Part shown: positions 12,401 through 22,567 of the stretch, in pieces
Numbering within the stretch: the first letter of the stretch is position 1
Layout of the letters: each line of letters opens with the position of its first letter
From: Fratercula arctica
Taxonomy: Eukaryota > Chordata > Aves > Charadriiformes > Alcidae
Assembly: GCA_947846985.1 (NCBI GenBank)
Contig: CANTUZ010000025.1
Coordinates: 4,214,100-4,278,099, forward strand
Reading direction: 5' to 3'
DNA length: 64,000 nt
Made by a program: the position numbers and the translations under genes
The notes under the pieces: model-generated
What the model was told of the DNA's origin: nothing
The model's input: the letters and a program-made list of their open reading frames with translations, nothing else
The model's database searches: none

Positions 12401-12477
12401 CCAGAGAGGTGGTGGATGCCCCATCTCTGGAAACATTCAAGGCCAGGTTGGACAGGGCTCTGAGCAATCTGATCTAG
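9461..12477 (+). pseudogene. CR1 ORF2 (endonuclease and reverse transcriptase), broken
   Basis: The N-terminal part (9720-10490) is an AP-type endonuclease: LYTNARSMGNK, ITETWWDES and a LLGDFNHPD block, ending in a CSDHALVEF histidine block. The reverse transcriptase follows, with [18 protein letters not shown] (motif A), [13 protein letters not shown] (motif B, with the usual Gln lost) and LADDTK (motif C). The C-terminal blocks end at the stop at 12477. Stops near 9895, 9990, 10260 and 10490, a frameshift near 11650 and further stops near 11768 and 12106 make it non-functional. Length and domain order match an intact avian CR1 ORF2. Confidence 0.85.
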
Positions 12478-12563
12478 TTGAAGATGTCCCTGCTCATTGC
12501 AGGGGGGTTGGACTAGATGACCTTTAAAGATCCCTTCCAACCCAACACATTCTATTATTCTAT

Positions 12564-12604
12564 ATTTACATTTCAGCCATCGTCCTCCATACCAGAGAGG
12601 TTTT
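12564..12604 (-). mobile_element. ERVL remnant beyond the CR1 insertion
   Basis: About 40 bases match in reverse the ERVL around 54425-54465 (cagccatcgtcctccatacc). They continue the ERVL fragment that ends at 8630. Confidence 0.75.
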
Positions 12605-13125
12605 AACCAGGAGGAGTTGGGGGGAGTGGTCAGTATGCTGGAGGTCAGGGCTGCCATTCAGAGGGACCTGGACAGGCTGGAGAAATGGGATGACCAGAAC
12701 TTCATGAAGCTCAATACGAGCAGATCCGAAGTCCTGCATCTGGAATGAAATAATGCTATGCAACAATACAAGCCAGAGGTCGACTGTCTGGGAAGCAGCT
12801 CCACAGAAAAGGATCTGTGAGCCCTGGTGGACAAGTTGACAATGAGTCAGCAGTGTGCCCTTGCAGCAACGACGACCAACTGCATCTTGAGCTGTATTAG
12901 CAAAAGTGCAGCCAGCAGGTCCAGGGAAGTGATCCTTCCCCTTTATTCGGCACCTGTGAGACTGCATCTGTGGCACTGTGTCCAGTTTTGGGCTCCCCAG
13001 TACAAGAAGGATAGTGACACACTAGAACAAGTCTAGCGGAGAGCCACCAAGCTGGTCGGGGGATGGAGAATATGGCATCCAAGGAGAGGCTGAGAGAACT
13101 GGGCCTGTTCAGCCTAGAGAAGGGA
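12605..13125 (+). mobile_element. Older CR1, second half
   Basis: CR1 ORF2 sequence from just after RT motif C to the C-terminal region. Blocks equivalent to AIQRDLDRLEKW, a [12 protein letters not shown] block and [13 protein letters not shown] are recognisable among stops. With 6864-7452 it reads as one older element that lacks about 290 bases of CR1 between the halves. It ends where LTR copy B begins. Confidence 0.8.
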
Positions 13126-13974
13126 GAGATATAAGGACAGGGAGATTACTTGCCAATTACCATCACGGGCAAAACAGACTCGACTTGGGGAAATTAATTT
13201 AATTTACTATAAATTAATTGTAATAGAACAGGATTATGAGAAATAAGACCAAATCTAAAAACGCCTTCCCCCCACCCCTCCCTTCTTCCCAGGCTCAGCT
13301 CCACTCCCAACTCTTCTACCCCCCCCCCCCCCCCCCGAAGCAGCACAGGGTGATGGGGAATGGGGGTTGCGGTCAGTTCATAACATTTCATCTCTGTGGC
13401 TCCTTCCTCCTCACACTCTTCCCCTGCTCCAGCGTGGAGTCCCTCACATGGGATACAGTCCTTCACAAACTTCTCCCATATGGGGCCCCTTCTACAGGAT
13501 ACAGTCCTTCACAAACTTCTCCAATGTGGGTCCTTCCCACGGGCTGCAGTTCTTCAAGAACTACTCCAGCATAGGTCCTTTCCATGGGGTGCAGTCCTTC
13601 AGGAATGGACTGCTCCAGCATGGATCCCCCACAGGGTCACAGGTCCTGCCAGAAAACTTGTTCCTGCGTGGGCTCCTCTCCACAGGCTGCAGTTCCTGCC
13701 AGGAGCTTGCTCCAGCATGGGATCTCCCATGGGGTCACAGCTTCCTTCAGGACACATCCACCTGCTCTGGTGTGGGTCCTCCATGGGCTGCAAGGTGGAT
13801 ATCTGCTCCACTGTGGACCTCCAAGGGCTGCAGGGAATCTCTGCTCCAGTGCCTGGAGCACCTCCTCCTGCTCCTTCTTCACTGACCTTGGTGTCTGCAG
13901 GGTTGTTTCTCTCACATTTTCTCACTCCTCTCTCTCCCTGCTGCTGTTGCACAGTGTATTTTATCCTTCCACAA
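13126..13974 (-). mobile_element. Long-LTR family, copy B, minus strand
   Basis: Aligns with copies D and F over most of its length but lacks both termini. Inside is a run of degenerate units of roughly 50-60 bases, each with a ctccagcatgg...ccacggg-like core. It also has a C homopolymer at about 13319-13336. The minus (sense) strand is open from 13988 to 13599. At about 13974 it gives way to the CpG-rich non-repeat region. Confidence 0.85.
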
Positions 13975-14079
13975 GCACAGCTCACCAAGCATGAGGAGTA
14001 TCATGACACCCACAAAGCCCTTCTGGAGCAAGGCCATACCCAGGCAGCTCTGTGATTAGCTGAGGAAAGGGGAGACGGG

Positions 14080-14660
14080 GTGGGACTTACTCCTCCCAGC
14101 TGCTCTTTCTCTTGGTCACGTGTAGTTGACGTGAGTTGGGTTTCTGTGCTGCACTTCCTACGCCATCGAGAATGTGAGGTGGTGGATGCAGCGTCCAATT
14201 TGGTTGGCGTCAGTGACAACTTTTATCTCCAAATTGTGTTTTCAGGTGGCATGGAAAGCGCAACAGGTGAGTCACTGGAGAGAGAGTGTGCTGCTGCTGC
14301 TCGTATCTCTCTCCACTGTGGCGGGGCCACCCTGTGCGGCCTTCCTCTCTCGTCCCTCATTCCTGTCTCATCAGGATTCCCGCCGGTGGTGAAGGTCGCG
14401 CCGGGCTGGACCGCTGCTGCCTCTGGAGCATGAGCGTCCTAGACTGTCACGGCAGCGCGGAGGGGGGCGAGCAGTACCCGGAAGCGGCAGGGTGGTGGTG
14501 GTGTACGGTAGCCGGGCTGCATCAATTCGTCCTCGCGCTCCAGACTGGGAGTGGCGTCTTGGGACACGCTCCTCAGTGGGAACCGCAAGAGACGTTCCGC
14601 CGTGCCGCGGAGTAGGCGAGGACTGGACAGGAATAGGGAGAATAACAACAGCACGTGGCA
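14080..14660. promoter_or_regulatory. CpG-rich patch; candidate ZBTB5 first exon/promoter
   Basis: It is dense in CG dinucleotides, especially 14380-14620, and has no repeat signature, unlike all its surroundings. It contains an E-box (CACGTG, near 14117), a CRE-like TGACGTGA, an ETS-like CACTTCCT (near 14151) and CCCGGAAGCGG (near 14477). A consensus splice donor CAACAG|GTGAGT has its GT at 14267 on the plus strand. A transcript starting near 14.1-14.2 kb and spliced from 14266 to the ZBTB5 acceptor at 26847 would give the usual two-exon layout of this gene. No coding frame is convincing here. A promoter of another transcript is equally possible. Confidence 0.45.
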
Positions 14661-14972
14661 GTCTTCTGCAAGCCGCTTAGAATCCTAGCTGCTGATCCCT
14701 TGGTCGCTTTCTCTCATCCACTGCAGTACCTGCTGCCGAGGAGCTGGTGGCAGTCTACACAGCAGAGCTTGAAAGCCTGATCCTGCTCAGGACACAAACA
14801 CACTCAGGTTGCTTCGCTAAATCCCTGCATTGTTCCTGATGCAGGCACCGGGAAAAGGCTAAACAAGAGAATACAATGGCTGCCTTCCAAACTCAACACT
14901 GTGTTTAGGTGTCTTTTCTTTTGGCAGTTCCACTTTACAGAAAATCTCTTCTCAGGCTAGAAGAAAAAAAAA
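14661..14972. other. No feature recognised
   Basis: About 300 bases between the CpG-rich patch and the CR1 block, with no gene or repeat that I can name. Confidence 0.5.
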
Positions 14973-16990
14973 AGAACCATTCAGGTTGGAAGGGACTTCT
15001 GGAGGTCTCTAGTCCAACCTCCTGCTTAAAACAGGGTCAACACTGAATTCAGACTAGCTTGCTCAGGGTTTTCTCTAGTCAGGGCTTGAAAATCTCCAAG
15101 ACTGAAGACTGCACAACTTCTCAGGGCCCCTGTTCCACTGCTTGACTGTCCTCATGGTGAAAAACGGTTTCCTTATAGCCAGCGTGAACCTTGCTTATTT
15201 CAATTTGTGCCCATTGTGTCATCTTCCCACTATGCAACACTGTGAAGAGCCTGGCTCTGTCTTCTTGATAGCCTCCTCATAGGTATTGGGGGGCTGCTAT
15301 TAGGTGCCCCTGCAGCCTTCCTTGCTCCAGGCTGAACAAGCACAGTTCCCTCAGCCTCTCCTCGTAGCGCAAGTGCTCCAGCACCCTGACATCTTGGTGG
15401 CTCTCTGCTGAATTTGATCCACTTTATCAATTACTTTCTTGTATTGGGGTGCCCAAAATTTGACACAACATTCTAGATGTGATCTAATGAGCACCAGGTA
15501 AAGGAGGATAATCAATTCTCTCAGTCTACTAGCTATGCTCCTGGTAATATAGCCCGTGATACTGCTAACAACCTTTGCTGCCAGGGCACAGTTCTGGCTC
15601 ATATTCAGCTTGCTGTTTTCCAAGATCCTCGGGTCCTTTTCAGCAGAGTTGCTCCCCAGCCAGTCCCCAGATGGTATTGATGCCAGGGGTTCTTCCCTAG
15701 GTGCAGGACTTGGCATTTCATAGAATCATAGAATCGTAGAATAGTTTGGGTTGGAAGGGATCTTTAAAGGTCATCTAGTCCAACCCCCCTGCAATGAGCA
15801 GGGACATCTTCAACTAGATCAGGTTGCTCAGAGCCCTGTCCAACCTGACCTTGAATGTTTCCAGGGATGGCGCAGGGATTTGTCCTTGTTGAATTAAATT
15901 AAGCTCCTGTCAGCCCATTCCTCCATTATGTCTAGGTCTCTCTGAATGGCAGTCCTGCCCTTGAGTGTATTTACTTCATCCTCCCAACTTCTGCAAACTT
16001 GACAAGAGGAAGATGCATCACCTCCTCCAGGTGTTTGATAGAGATTTTAAACAGGACAGGTCTCAGGATAGACCCCTGCAGTACCACACTTGTCACAGGC
16101 ATCCCAGTAGAGTACAACCCAATAACCACCACTCTCTGAGCTCAGCCATGCAACTAGTTTTTAAACCCATGTCCACCCATCTAGACTATAATATCCCAAC
16201 TTGGATACAAGAATATTGTGGGATACAGTATTGAAAACCCTGCTAAAGTCAAGGTAAATGACATCCAGTGCTCTCCCTTCATCCACAAATCCTGCCGTTT
16301 TATCACAGAAGGCAATTAGGTTGGTCAGGCATGATGGCTGCCCCTTGGTAAATGCGTGCTGACTGTTCCCAATCACCTTCTCCTTCATGTGCCCAAAAAA
16401 ATGTTCCAAGAGGACTTTATGATTTTCCCAGGATCTGAAGTTCCCTGGGTTGAACTTTTGCCTTTTTTTTTTTTTAAAAGATGAATGCAACATTTGTTCT
16501 TCTCTAGTCATCAGGGAATTCCCCTTTTCAAAGCTGATAAGAGAACGGCCTCACTATGAAACCAGCCAGTTCTCTCAGCACCCTTGGATGCAGCCCATCT
16601 GGTCCCATGGATCTGTACAGATTAAGTTCTCTGAAGTAATCCCTGATTCAGTCCTCATCCACTGTTGGTAGTTTTCCTTGAACCCTGTCTCTAAGCACAG
16701 AGGCCTGGGAGACTTTGTCACGGTGAAGACTGAGGCCAAGAAGGCAGCCTCATCTATGTCCACTGTCGCTAGATCACCCACCTCATTCAGCAATAGGCCC
16801 ACCTTGTTCAGTCTTTTACTATTAAAGTGGTAGTAGAACCTCTTGTTGCCCTTGATCTATGATCTGTAGAGTTCCTCATGTTGCTTAAAGAAGGCTTTGT
16901 CTGCTTCCTCACCCTGTCTGTAACAAACTCCTGCCACAATATCACACTTATTGTCCTCTGCTTTGATCTTGTTCAGTTCCTGTTAGTTGT
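14973..16990 (-). mobile_element. Old CR1, minus strand, interrupted by another CR1
   Basis: The inverted CR1 3' end lies at 14973 and the element runs upstream into the reverse transcriptase. 16511-16161 holds [18 protein letters not shown] and VIYLDFSRVFNTV (RT motif A), and beyond it are ORF2 mid-region blocks to about 16990. It contains many stops and is an old subfamily, related to the CR1 at 31473. The stretch 15718-15876 is a separate, younger CR1 tail. Confidence 0.85.
15718..15876 (-). mobile_element. Short CR1 3' tail nested in older CR1
   Basis: Inverted CR1 tail (tcatagaatcatagaatcg) plus about 140 bases of 3' sequence. The flanks, ggcattt on the left and ggatttgtcc on the right, join to the uninterrupted ggcatttgtcc seen in the related CR1 at 32342. 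This proves insertion, with a short attt target overlap. Confidence 0.85.
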
Positions 16991-17412
16991 AAGGGTTATC
17001 TTCAAAAATTGAGACCAATGTAAGCAAAGATATAGCTGTATCTGGGATGGAATCACTTCTTGGAAAATAAAAACAAACTGGGTAACCAAATTAATTTCCT
17101 TTATGATATTTAACTTCTGATTAAATCATATAATGAAGGCAGCAGTCAAATATCATAAACCTGTCAGCTCATGGTAACTATTAGTTGTATGCAGAGCTAT
17201 CTGTGAAGAAACAGGTTAAAGGCTATTACATAATATTGCTATTTATTTCCTCCCAGATGGATATGCAGAGTTACTGGGGGGGGGGGGGTGTCACTTCAAA
17301 TTTTAGTGTCTTTTGTTAAGTAGTTCAAATAGCTTTTCTTTCTTTTTATTTTTTTTAATTTTTATTTCAGTTGTACCATATTTTAGTTCAAAGTAAACAG
17401 TAACTAAGCAAC
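16991..17412. other. No gene recognised; contains a G homopolymer
   Basis: Unique-looking sequence with a run of about 14 G at 17275-17288 and a T-rich tract near 17345-17370. Neither looks coding. Confidence 0.5.
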
Positions 17413-17705
17413 TGTGTGAGCTGACACAGGCAGGACAACCACAAAGCCACGGATGAAAGGCAAAGAACAAATTTAATCTTGATACCTCACGGACCGGGGG
17501 ATCTCCAAAGCAGCACCCGGGCAGAGGCATGCAAACAGAGGATGCAGGCACCGTGGATCGAGAGAGTCCTTATTATTGAGAGAGACCTTGTTAGTGAGAG
17601 AGTGAGAGCTCAGACTCCCTGTTCTCACCTGTATTTCAAGGGTTCAAGCAGACGTAGTTTTCCACTGTACTTTGATCTTCTTCAACAGCAGGGCAGGAAT
17701 CTCAA
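17413..17705 (-). mobile_element. LTR of the tRNA-Ser-primed ERV family, partial
   Basis: Starts TGTGTGAGCTGACACAGG, the inverted 3' end of the LTR seen complete at 25094-25590 and as the 5' LTR at 62927-63338. It shares the aaggcaaagaacaaatttaatc block and the tatttcaagggttcaagcag block. It breaks off at about 17705, before the LTR 5' end. Confidence 0.85.
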
Positions 17706-17825
17706 GTATTTCTTACTTACATGCATAGCTATGTCTTGAAAACTGTCAGACTTGGAAGTTTATGCAGATAGTTAGGAACCATCTGTAGTCAAGTTTTGAA
17801 AAATATTGTATTGTTCCTTTTTTAA

Positions 17826-17905
17826 GTTGGTTGATTCCAGTTCCTCAAGGTGCCTCACCCTTAGAGACACATGCATACCTGGCTTCCAAGCCACTTCACC
17901 TACGG
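17826..17905 (-). mobile_element. Fragment of LTR-like family P
   Basis: About 75 bases nearly identical to 21530-21600 (cctcacccttagagacac block). It is joined directly to the truncated end of long-LTR copy C. Confidence 0.7.
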
Positions 17906-18409
17906 CATGGGCTCCTCTCCACAGGTCCACAGGTCCTGCCAGGAGCCTGCTCCAGTGCGGGTTTCCCATGGGGTCACAGCTTCCTTCAGGGCACATCCAC
18001 CTGCTCCAGCATGGGGTCCTCCACGGGCCGCAGGGTGGATATCTGCTCCACCGTGGACATCCATGGGCTGCAAGGGGACAATCTGCCTCACTATGGTCTT
18101 CATCACGGGCTGCAGGGGAATCTCTGCTCTGGCACCTGGAGGACCTCCTCCCCCTCCTTCACTGACCTTGGTGTCTGCAGGGTTGTTTCTCTCAGATATT
18201 CTCACTCTTCTCTTCGGGCTGCTGTTGCGCAGCGGTATTTTTTTTACCCTTTCTTAAATATGTTATCACAGAGGCACTACCACCATCACTGATTGGCTCA
18301 GCTTTGGCCAGCAACGGGTCTCTGTCCAATATGGGGGCAGCTTCTGGCGTCGTCTCATAGAAGCCACCCCTTCATCCCCACCAAAACCTTGCCATGTAAA
18401 CCCAATACA
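17906..18409 (-). mobile_element. Long-LTR family, copy C, minus strand
   Basis: Right end gtaaacccaataca is the inverted LTR start (TGTATTGGGTTTAC) shared with copies E and F. A tata-like tcttaaatatgttatcac block and the degenerate repeat region follow. The downstream half is missing at 17905. The minus-strand frame is open from 18205 to 17900. Confidence 0.85.
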
Positions 18410-20214
18410 ATGTCAAATACATCTAAATATAAATTGTTACTGTTGGGGAGGAGATGTTAAAGTGCATATAGTAAATTGTGTTAAATTCATCTGGTAAGGA
18501 GAAGAACAAATCTGATTATTTTTAGACTAAGTATATTAGTATGCTATTTTTTCTTTTATTCTACTTAATGGAATATTTGAAACATACTATATTGTTTTTA
18601 CATTATAAAAACAATGAAAGAGATAAGCTCCATTGAACTTTAAGCAAGCTTTTGGGAAAGGGAATAATTTGGAGGCTTATTTAGATATCATTTGGTGGTT
18701 TTTTGTTGAATTACACTGTTATGTAAACTATTTTTAATGCTTTATTACTGGGCACAGTAATAAAGTGTTGAATCACAGAACTATATTTCACATAACTTGA
18801 TAGTGATGATTTTGTTTAACAAGTAACAAAAGGTTTTGATCTTGCTGTGTTTTACCTGCATGTGTGCTTTTTTAAATGGGACAATGTCTTGTTGGGTGGG
18901 TGGAAGCTATTTCTCTTAGCTACATGTATGCAAACTGACTATTTCCTCCCCCCCCCCTTTTGTAAGAGGATAAGGGTTTGAGTTAAGACTCTGAGAAAGT
19001 AGTTATAAATTTGGCTCCTTCTGTACCCAGCTACAAACTTCAACAAACCTTCTAGGAATTCAGTATCTACTTAACCCTCTGTTAAATTTGATTGGAATTG
19101 GCCAAGAGACTCAGAAGTTAATAACTGAAGGGAGATGGATGAACAGGTGGTGAAATTCCATATTGTTCTCCTAGGAAATCAAAACACTTCCATTTACTCT
19201 TTGCAGCTTTTATTTATAATCTATATAAATAAAAAATATTAGTTTCAGAAAATCATACTTTATTTCTTCCTATATAGTAGGGATGCTTGCTCACCAGTAG
19301 TAAATGGTGATGTAAGTTAATAATTCAAACATTTACTAAGCACACCCTCTATTAATGGTTCTTTCAAGTTTATAATCAAAATATTAAGAGAAAAAATGCT
19401 GATCCTCTTATTCTTGAGAATAAATCATTCTGACATTTGAAAAAAATGTGTCCTAAAATTCTTTCAGGAGATATCAAAGCAAATTGTAAAACTAAAAGCC
19501 ATAACAACAAATACGTGGAATGAATCCTCCAGTAATTTCAGCGTTAGTGACTTCCCAAGGGAGAGGTAGTGTCTGAGTAAATAGTCCTCAACAGATTTTT
19601 CTTCCATAAATATATGTAGATGCATTTGAACCCACAGGAACTTGGCTGCAGTAAGAAGTTTCGTAGCTTAACTACACATTGTGAAGAAGTACTTCCTTTT
19701 ATTCTGAACCTGCTAGTTTTGTTCCATAGCCCCCAGTCTTAGGGGAGAGATAACAGTTCTCTTCTCCATTCAGGATTTTATAGTCTTTCTTCATATATTT
19801 TCCCTGACTCTGAAAATTTCTATAGTTATAAAATATTTGTAGCCAAGCAATTTGTGTATTTTGTTTTTACTTTTAGTGATTTGTGCAGTTACAGTACTAG
19901 GCTGTTCCCTTTCCTGAGGCTTACCAAAAGACAATTGAACTGAATGTCTGCTGTTTATGGCTAATTTGTTACCCACTGACTATATCTGACTCTCCAGAAG
20001 AATGAATCTAGCATTTCCTGGATCCCCAAGCTCTGCACTGGAAAATGGTTTGAGACCTTATAAAGACTGCAGAGATTGGCTACCTAAACAACTTATCACA
20101 CAACTGGAAGCATACTTTGTGTGTCCAAAATGGGTGTCCCTCATGTCTAGGCATGCACCGCCACATAGTTGAAATGCATGCCTTCTAGTCATTTGGTAGG
20201 GGAATGGTTGGGAT
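18410..20214. other. AT-rich putative intron, no gene recognised
   Basis: About 1.8 kb without coding frames or clear repeats. A short stretch near 19670-19790 may be a very old interspersed repeat, but I cannot name it. Confidence 0.5.
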
Positions 20215-20945
20215 ATTGTCATGGGCAAGACAGCGTTGACCCAGAGAATTTCACTTAAAAATATGTTAATTGGCAATAAATTAAATTTAATTATTAATTT
20301 AGGTATTGAAACACCTTTCTTCCCCTTTCCCCAGGCTCAACTTCAGTCCAGACACCTTTCTTCCCCCCTCCCTGCTCTCCACTGCCCTTATTTTTGCCAT
20401 GTATTACACTTGGTCCCTTCAGTGAGGCAACAGGCAGTGCAGGATGTTTGGAACAGTGCATAGTGTTTTTTCTTCCACTGCTCCTGTCTTTTTATTCATT
20501 TCCTCTGCTCTGGCATGGATTTATCTACAGGCAGCCCCTTTTGGGGGTATATCTGCTTTAGGTGTGTCTTATCCATGAGCTGTAGTCCCCTCAAGAGCAT
20601 ACCACCTCCTCTGGCATGGAACAACTCCTTCTGAGAGTGTCTCCAGCTGTGTCCCCAACAGTGTCCCCTTCCTTGTGTCTCTATTTTTCCTCACGTGTCC
20701 TCACACGTCTCCTCCTGTGTGTCCTGCCCCTAGCTGCTACCACCCTTTGTAAAATATGTTTGTGCAGAGGTGTCATGTGTTCCCTTGGTTGAAGTTTTGG
20801 TATGTGGTGGGTTGTTTTCATCAGTTGCTAAGCTGGCTGTAACCAGCTGTGACTAGCACAGGACAGTTCATGGCCTATGCATGCACAGATCAGCCCTGCA
20901 GCCCCCTGCTAGCAAAACCCCTCCATTTATGCTAAATATAGATAT
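20215..20945 (-). mobile_element. Older, diverged long-LTR copy, minus strand
   Basis: Resembles copies B-D in order: a gggcaagacagcgttgaccc block, taaattaaatttaattatta, a ccccaggctcaacttcagtcc block, then the degenerate ctctggcatgg units and gtaaaatatgtttgtgcagagg. Similarity is clearly lower than among the other copies, so it is older or from a sister subfamily. Edges are uncertain. Confidence 0.6.
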
Positions 20946-21344
20946 ACTGCAAGTACTTCAAGGGAATCTTTGTCACCAGCTGTTGCTGAAAGGTGAAGCA
21001 TCACTGAACCAAAAAGGGAAAATCAGACAATGTATCAAACTAAGCCTTTCAAAAATATAATCTTGTTGTTGACTTAGCTGCATTGCACATGTTTAATAAC
21101 TTGAAGTATTAATGCATTTTTCTGAATGTTCCATGTGCCTAGCACATAATATATATGACCCAAACAAAGCTTTTCACTTTACAAATGCTCATGTGTAAGA
21201 TCTCAACTTTAACATTGGTCAGAGAATTAAATTAAAATAGCCTAGGATGTTTTGTTCCTTAACAAGAACATTCATGTAAGTAGCTTACTATCTCTAATTC
21301 ATGTACTTTAAACAGGTAGACACATTCACAAAAGCAATATACAC
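20946..21344. other. No feature recognised
   Basis: About 400 bases of putative intron with no repeat or coding signal. Confidence 0.5.
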
Positions 21345-22090
21345 ATGCGCACACTGGATCGATCCTCCAGTAGCTGGGCTTAGACACTCAATCTACCCAG
21401 TAGCTGGGCCCTGGATCCCCCCAGTTGCCTCCCACAGAAACACACACACGTAAATGAGTCTCTTATTCCACCCCCAGACCCCATAGTCTCCTTGGCAGTT
21501 GGCTTGGACCCCCTGGTCCCTCCGATAGCCAGTTCCTCCAGGTGCCTCACCCTTAGAGACACACGCATACCTGGCTCCCAAGCCACTTCACCTACTTGCT
21601 GGCTATTCTGATTTGATAGTTGCTAGTGATCATGCACTGACTTACATACCCTCACTCACTCACTCCAGTTGCTGGCACCGCGGACACATGGCCTGTGATC
21701 CCCACTGCAGTTGGTGGCACTTAGATCTTTGTATATACACACATGCACGCAGAATTGAGAGTCCCTCACCCAGGAAATTAGTTAGAAATGGAATTTAATG
21801 ACAAGACAGGACAGGGTGCGTTAGTCAGGCACAGGGCATGGCCAGACAAGCATACCGACCGGCCACCTGCTTACACACAGTTGGCCTTTTTTATCCCCTT
21901 ATCCTTCTATTTTCCCCACACTTGTTCCTCCCCAAGTCTCCTAGATCCCTTTCATTCCCCACTTTTGGTTCCTCCCCTAAAGATCCCATAAGTCTTGTGC
22001 AATCCCAAAAGGCTCTTCCCCCGCATCCCTAGGGATATGGAATACATTATGACAGTTACTACCCTCAGTCCGAAAGGTGCTTGGGGGAGC
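21345..22090 (-). mobile_element. LTR-like repeat, family P, minus strand
   Basis: Shares a ctattttccccacacttgtt block and surroundings (about 21885-22080) with 50970-51250, and 21530-21600 with 17826-17905. On the minus strand it has a GGGATAAAAAAGG TATA-like box near 21893, which suggests LTR orientation. Termini and class were not determined. Confidence 0.5.
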
Positions 22091-22107
22091 TGCCCATTGA
22101 TTCACAA

Positions 22108-22567
22108 TATGGTTGAGGTTGGGAGGGAACTCTGGAGGTCATCTGGTCCAACATCCATTGCCAGAGCAGAGCCACCGAGAGCAGGTTACCCAGGACCATG
22201 TCCAGGCGGCTTTTGAATATCCACAACCTCCACAACCTCTCTGGGCAACCTGTTCCAGTGCTCAGTCACCCTCACAGTAAAAAAGTGTTTCCTGATGTTC
22301 GCACGGAACCTCCTGTATTTCAGCTTCTGCCTCTTCTCCTGTCACTGGGCAACACTGAAAAGAGCCTGGCTCTGTCTTCTTTTCACCCTCCCTTCAGATA
22401 TTTATATACATTGATGAGATCCCCCTGAGCCTTCTCTTCTCCAGGCTGAACAGTCCCAGCTCTCTCAGCCTTTCCTCATAGGAGAGATGCTCCAGTCTCT
22501 TAATCATCTTTGTGGCCCTTCGTTGAACTCTCTCTAGTATGTCCATGTCTAGTATGTCAACCATGTC
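22108..22567 (-). mobile_element. CR1 3' fragment, minus strand
   Basis: Inverted CR1 3' region (ggttgggagggaactctgg, then catctggtccaacatcc) followed by the C-terminal ORF2 region. It is an older subfamily with variant spacing, truncated where the LTR at 22568 starts. Confidence 0.85.

Larger units (their letters stand above)
8631..12563 (+). mobile_element. Nearly full-length CR1 LINE inserted in ERVL
   Basis: About 3.9 kb with 5' part, ORF1, ORF2, 3' UTR and terminal ATTCTATTATTCTAT repeat. Its left flank (ccccatat at 8630) and right flank (atatttacatttcagcc from 12562) are contiguous in the ERVL copy at 54450-54470, so this is an insertion into ERVL with roughly 4 bases (atat) shared at both ends. 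Its RT region is nearly identical by eye to the CR1 at 40213-41760, so the subfamily was active recently. Confidence 0.9.

Noticed and set aside
13367..14055. Plus-strand open frames of 172 and 219 codons with repeated Gly/Ser/Pro/Phe motifs
   Set aside because: They are antisense readings of the tandem units inside long-LTR copy B, and several frames are open at once. There is no independent sign of a gene.
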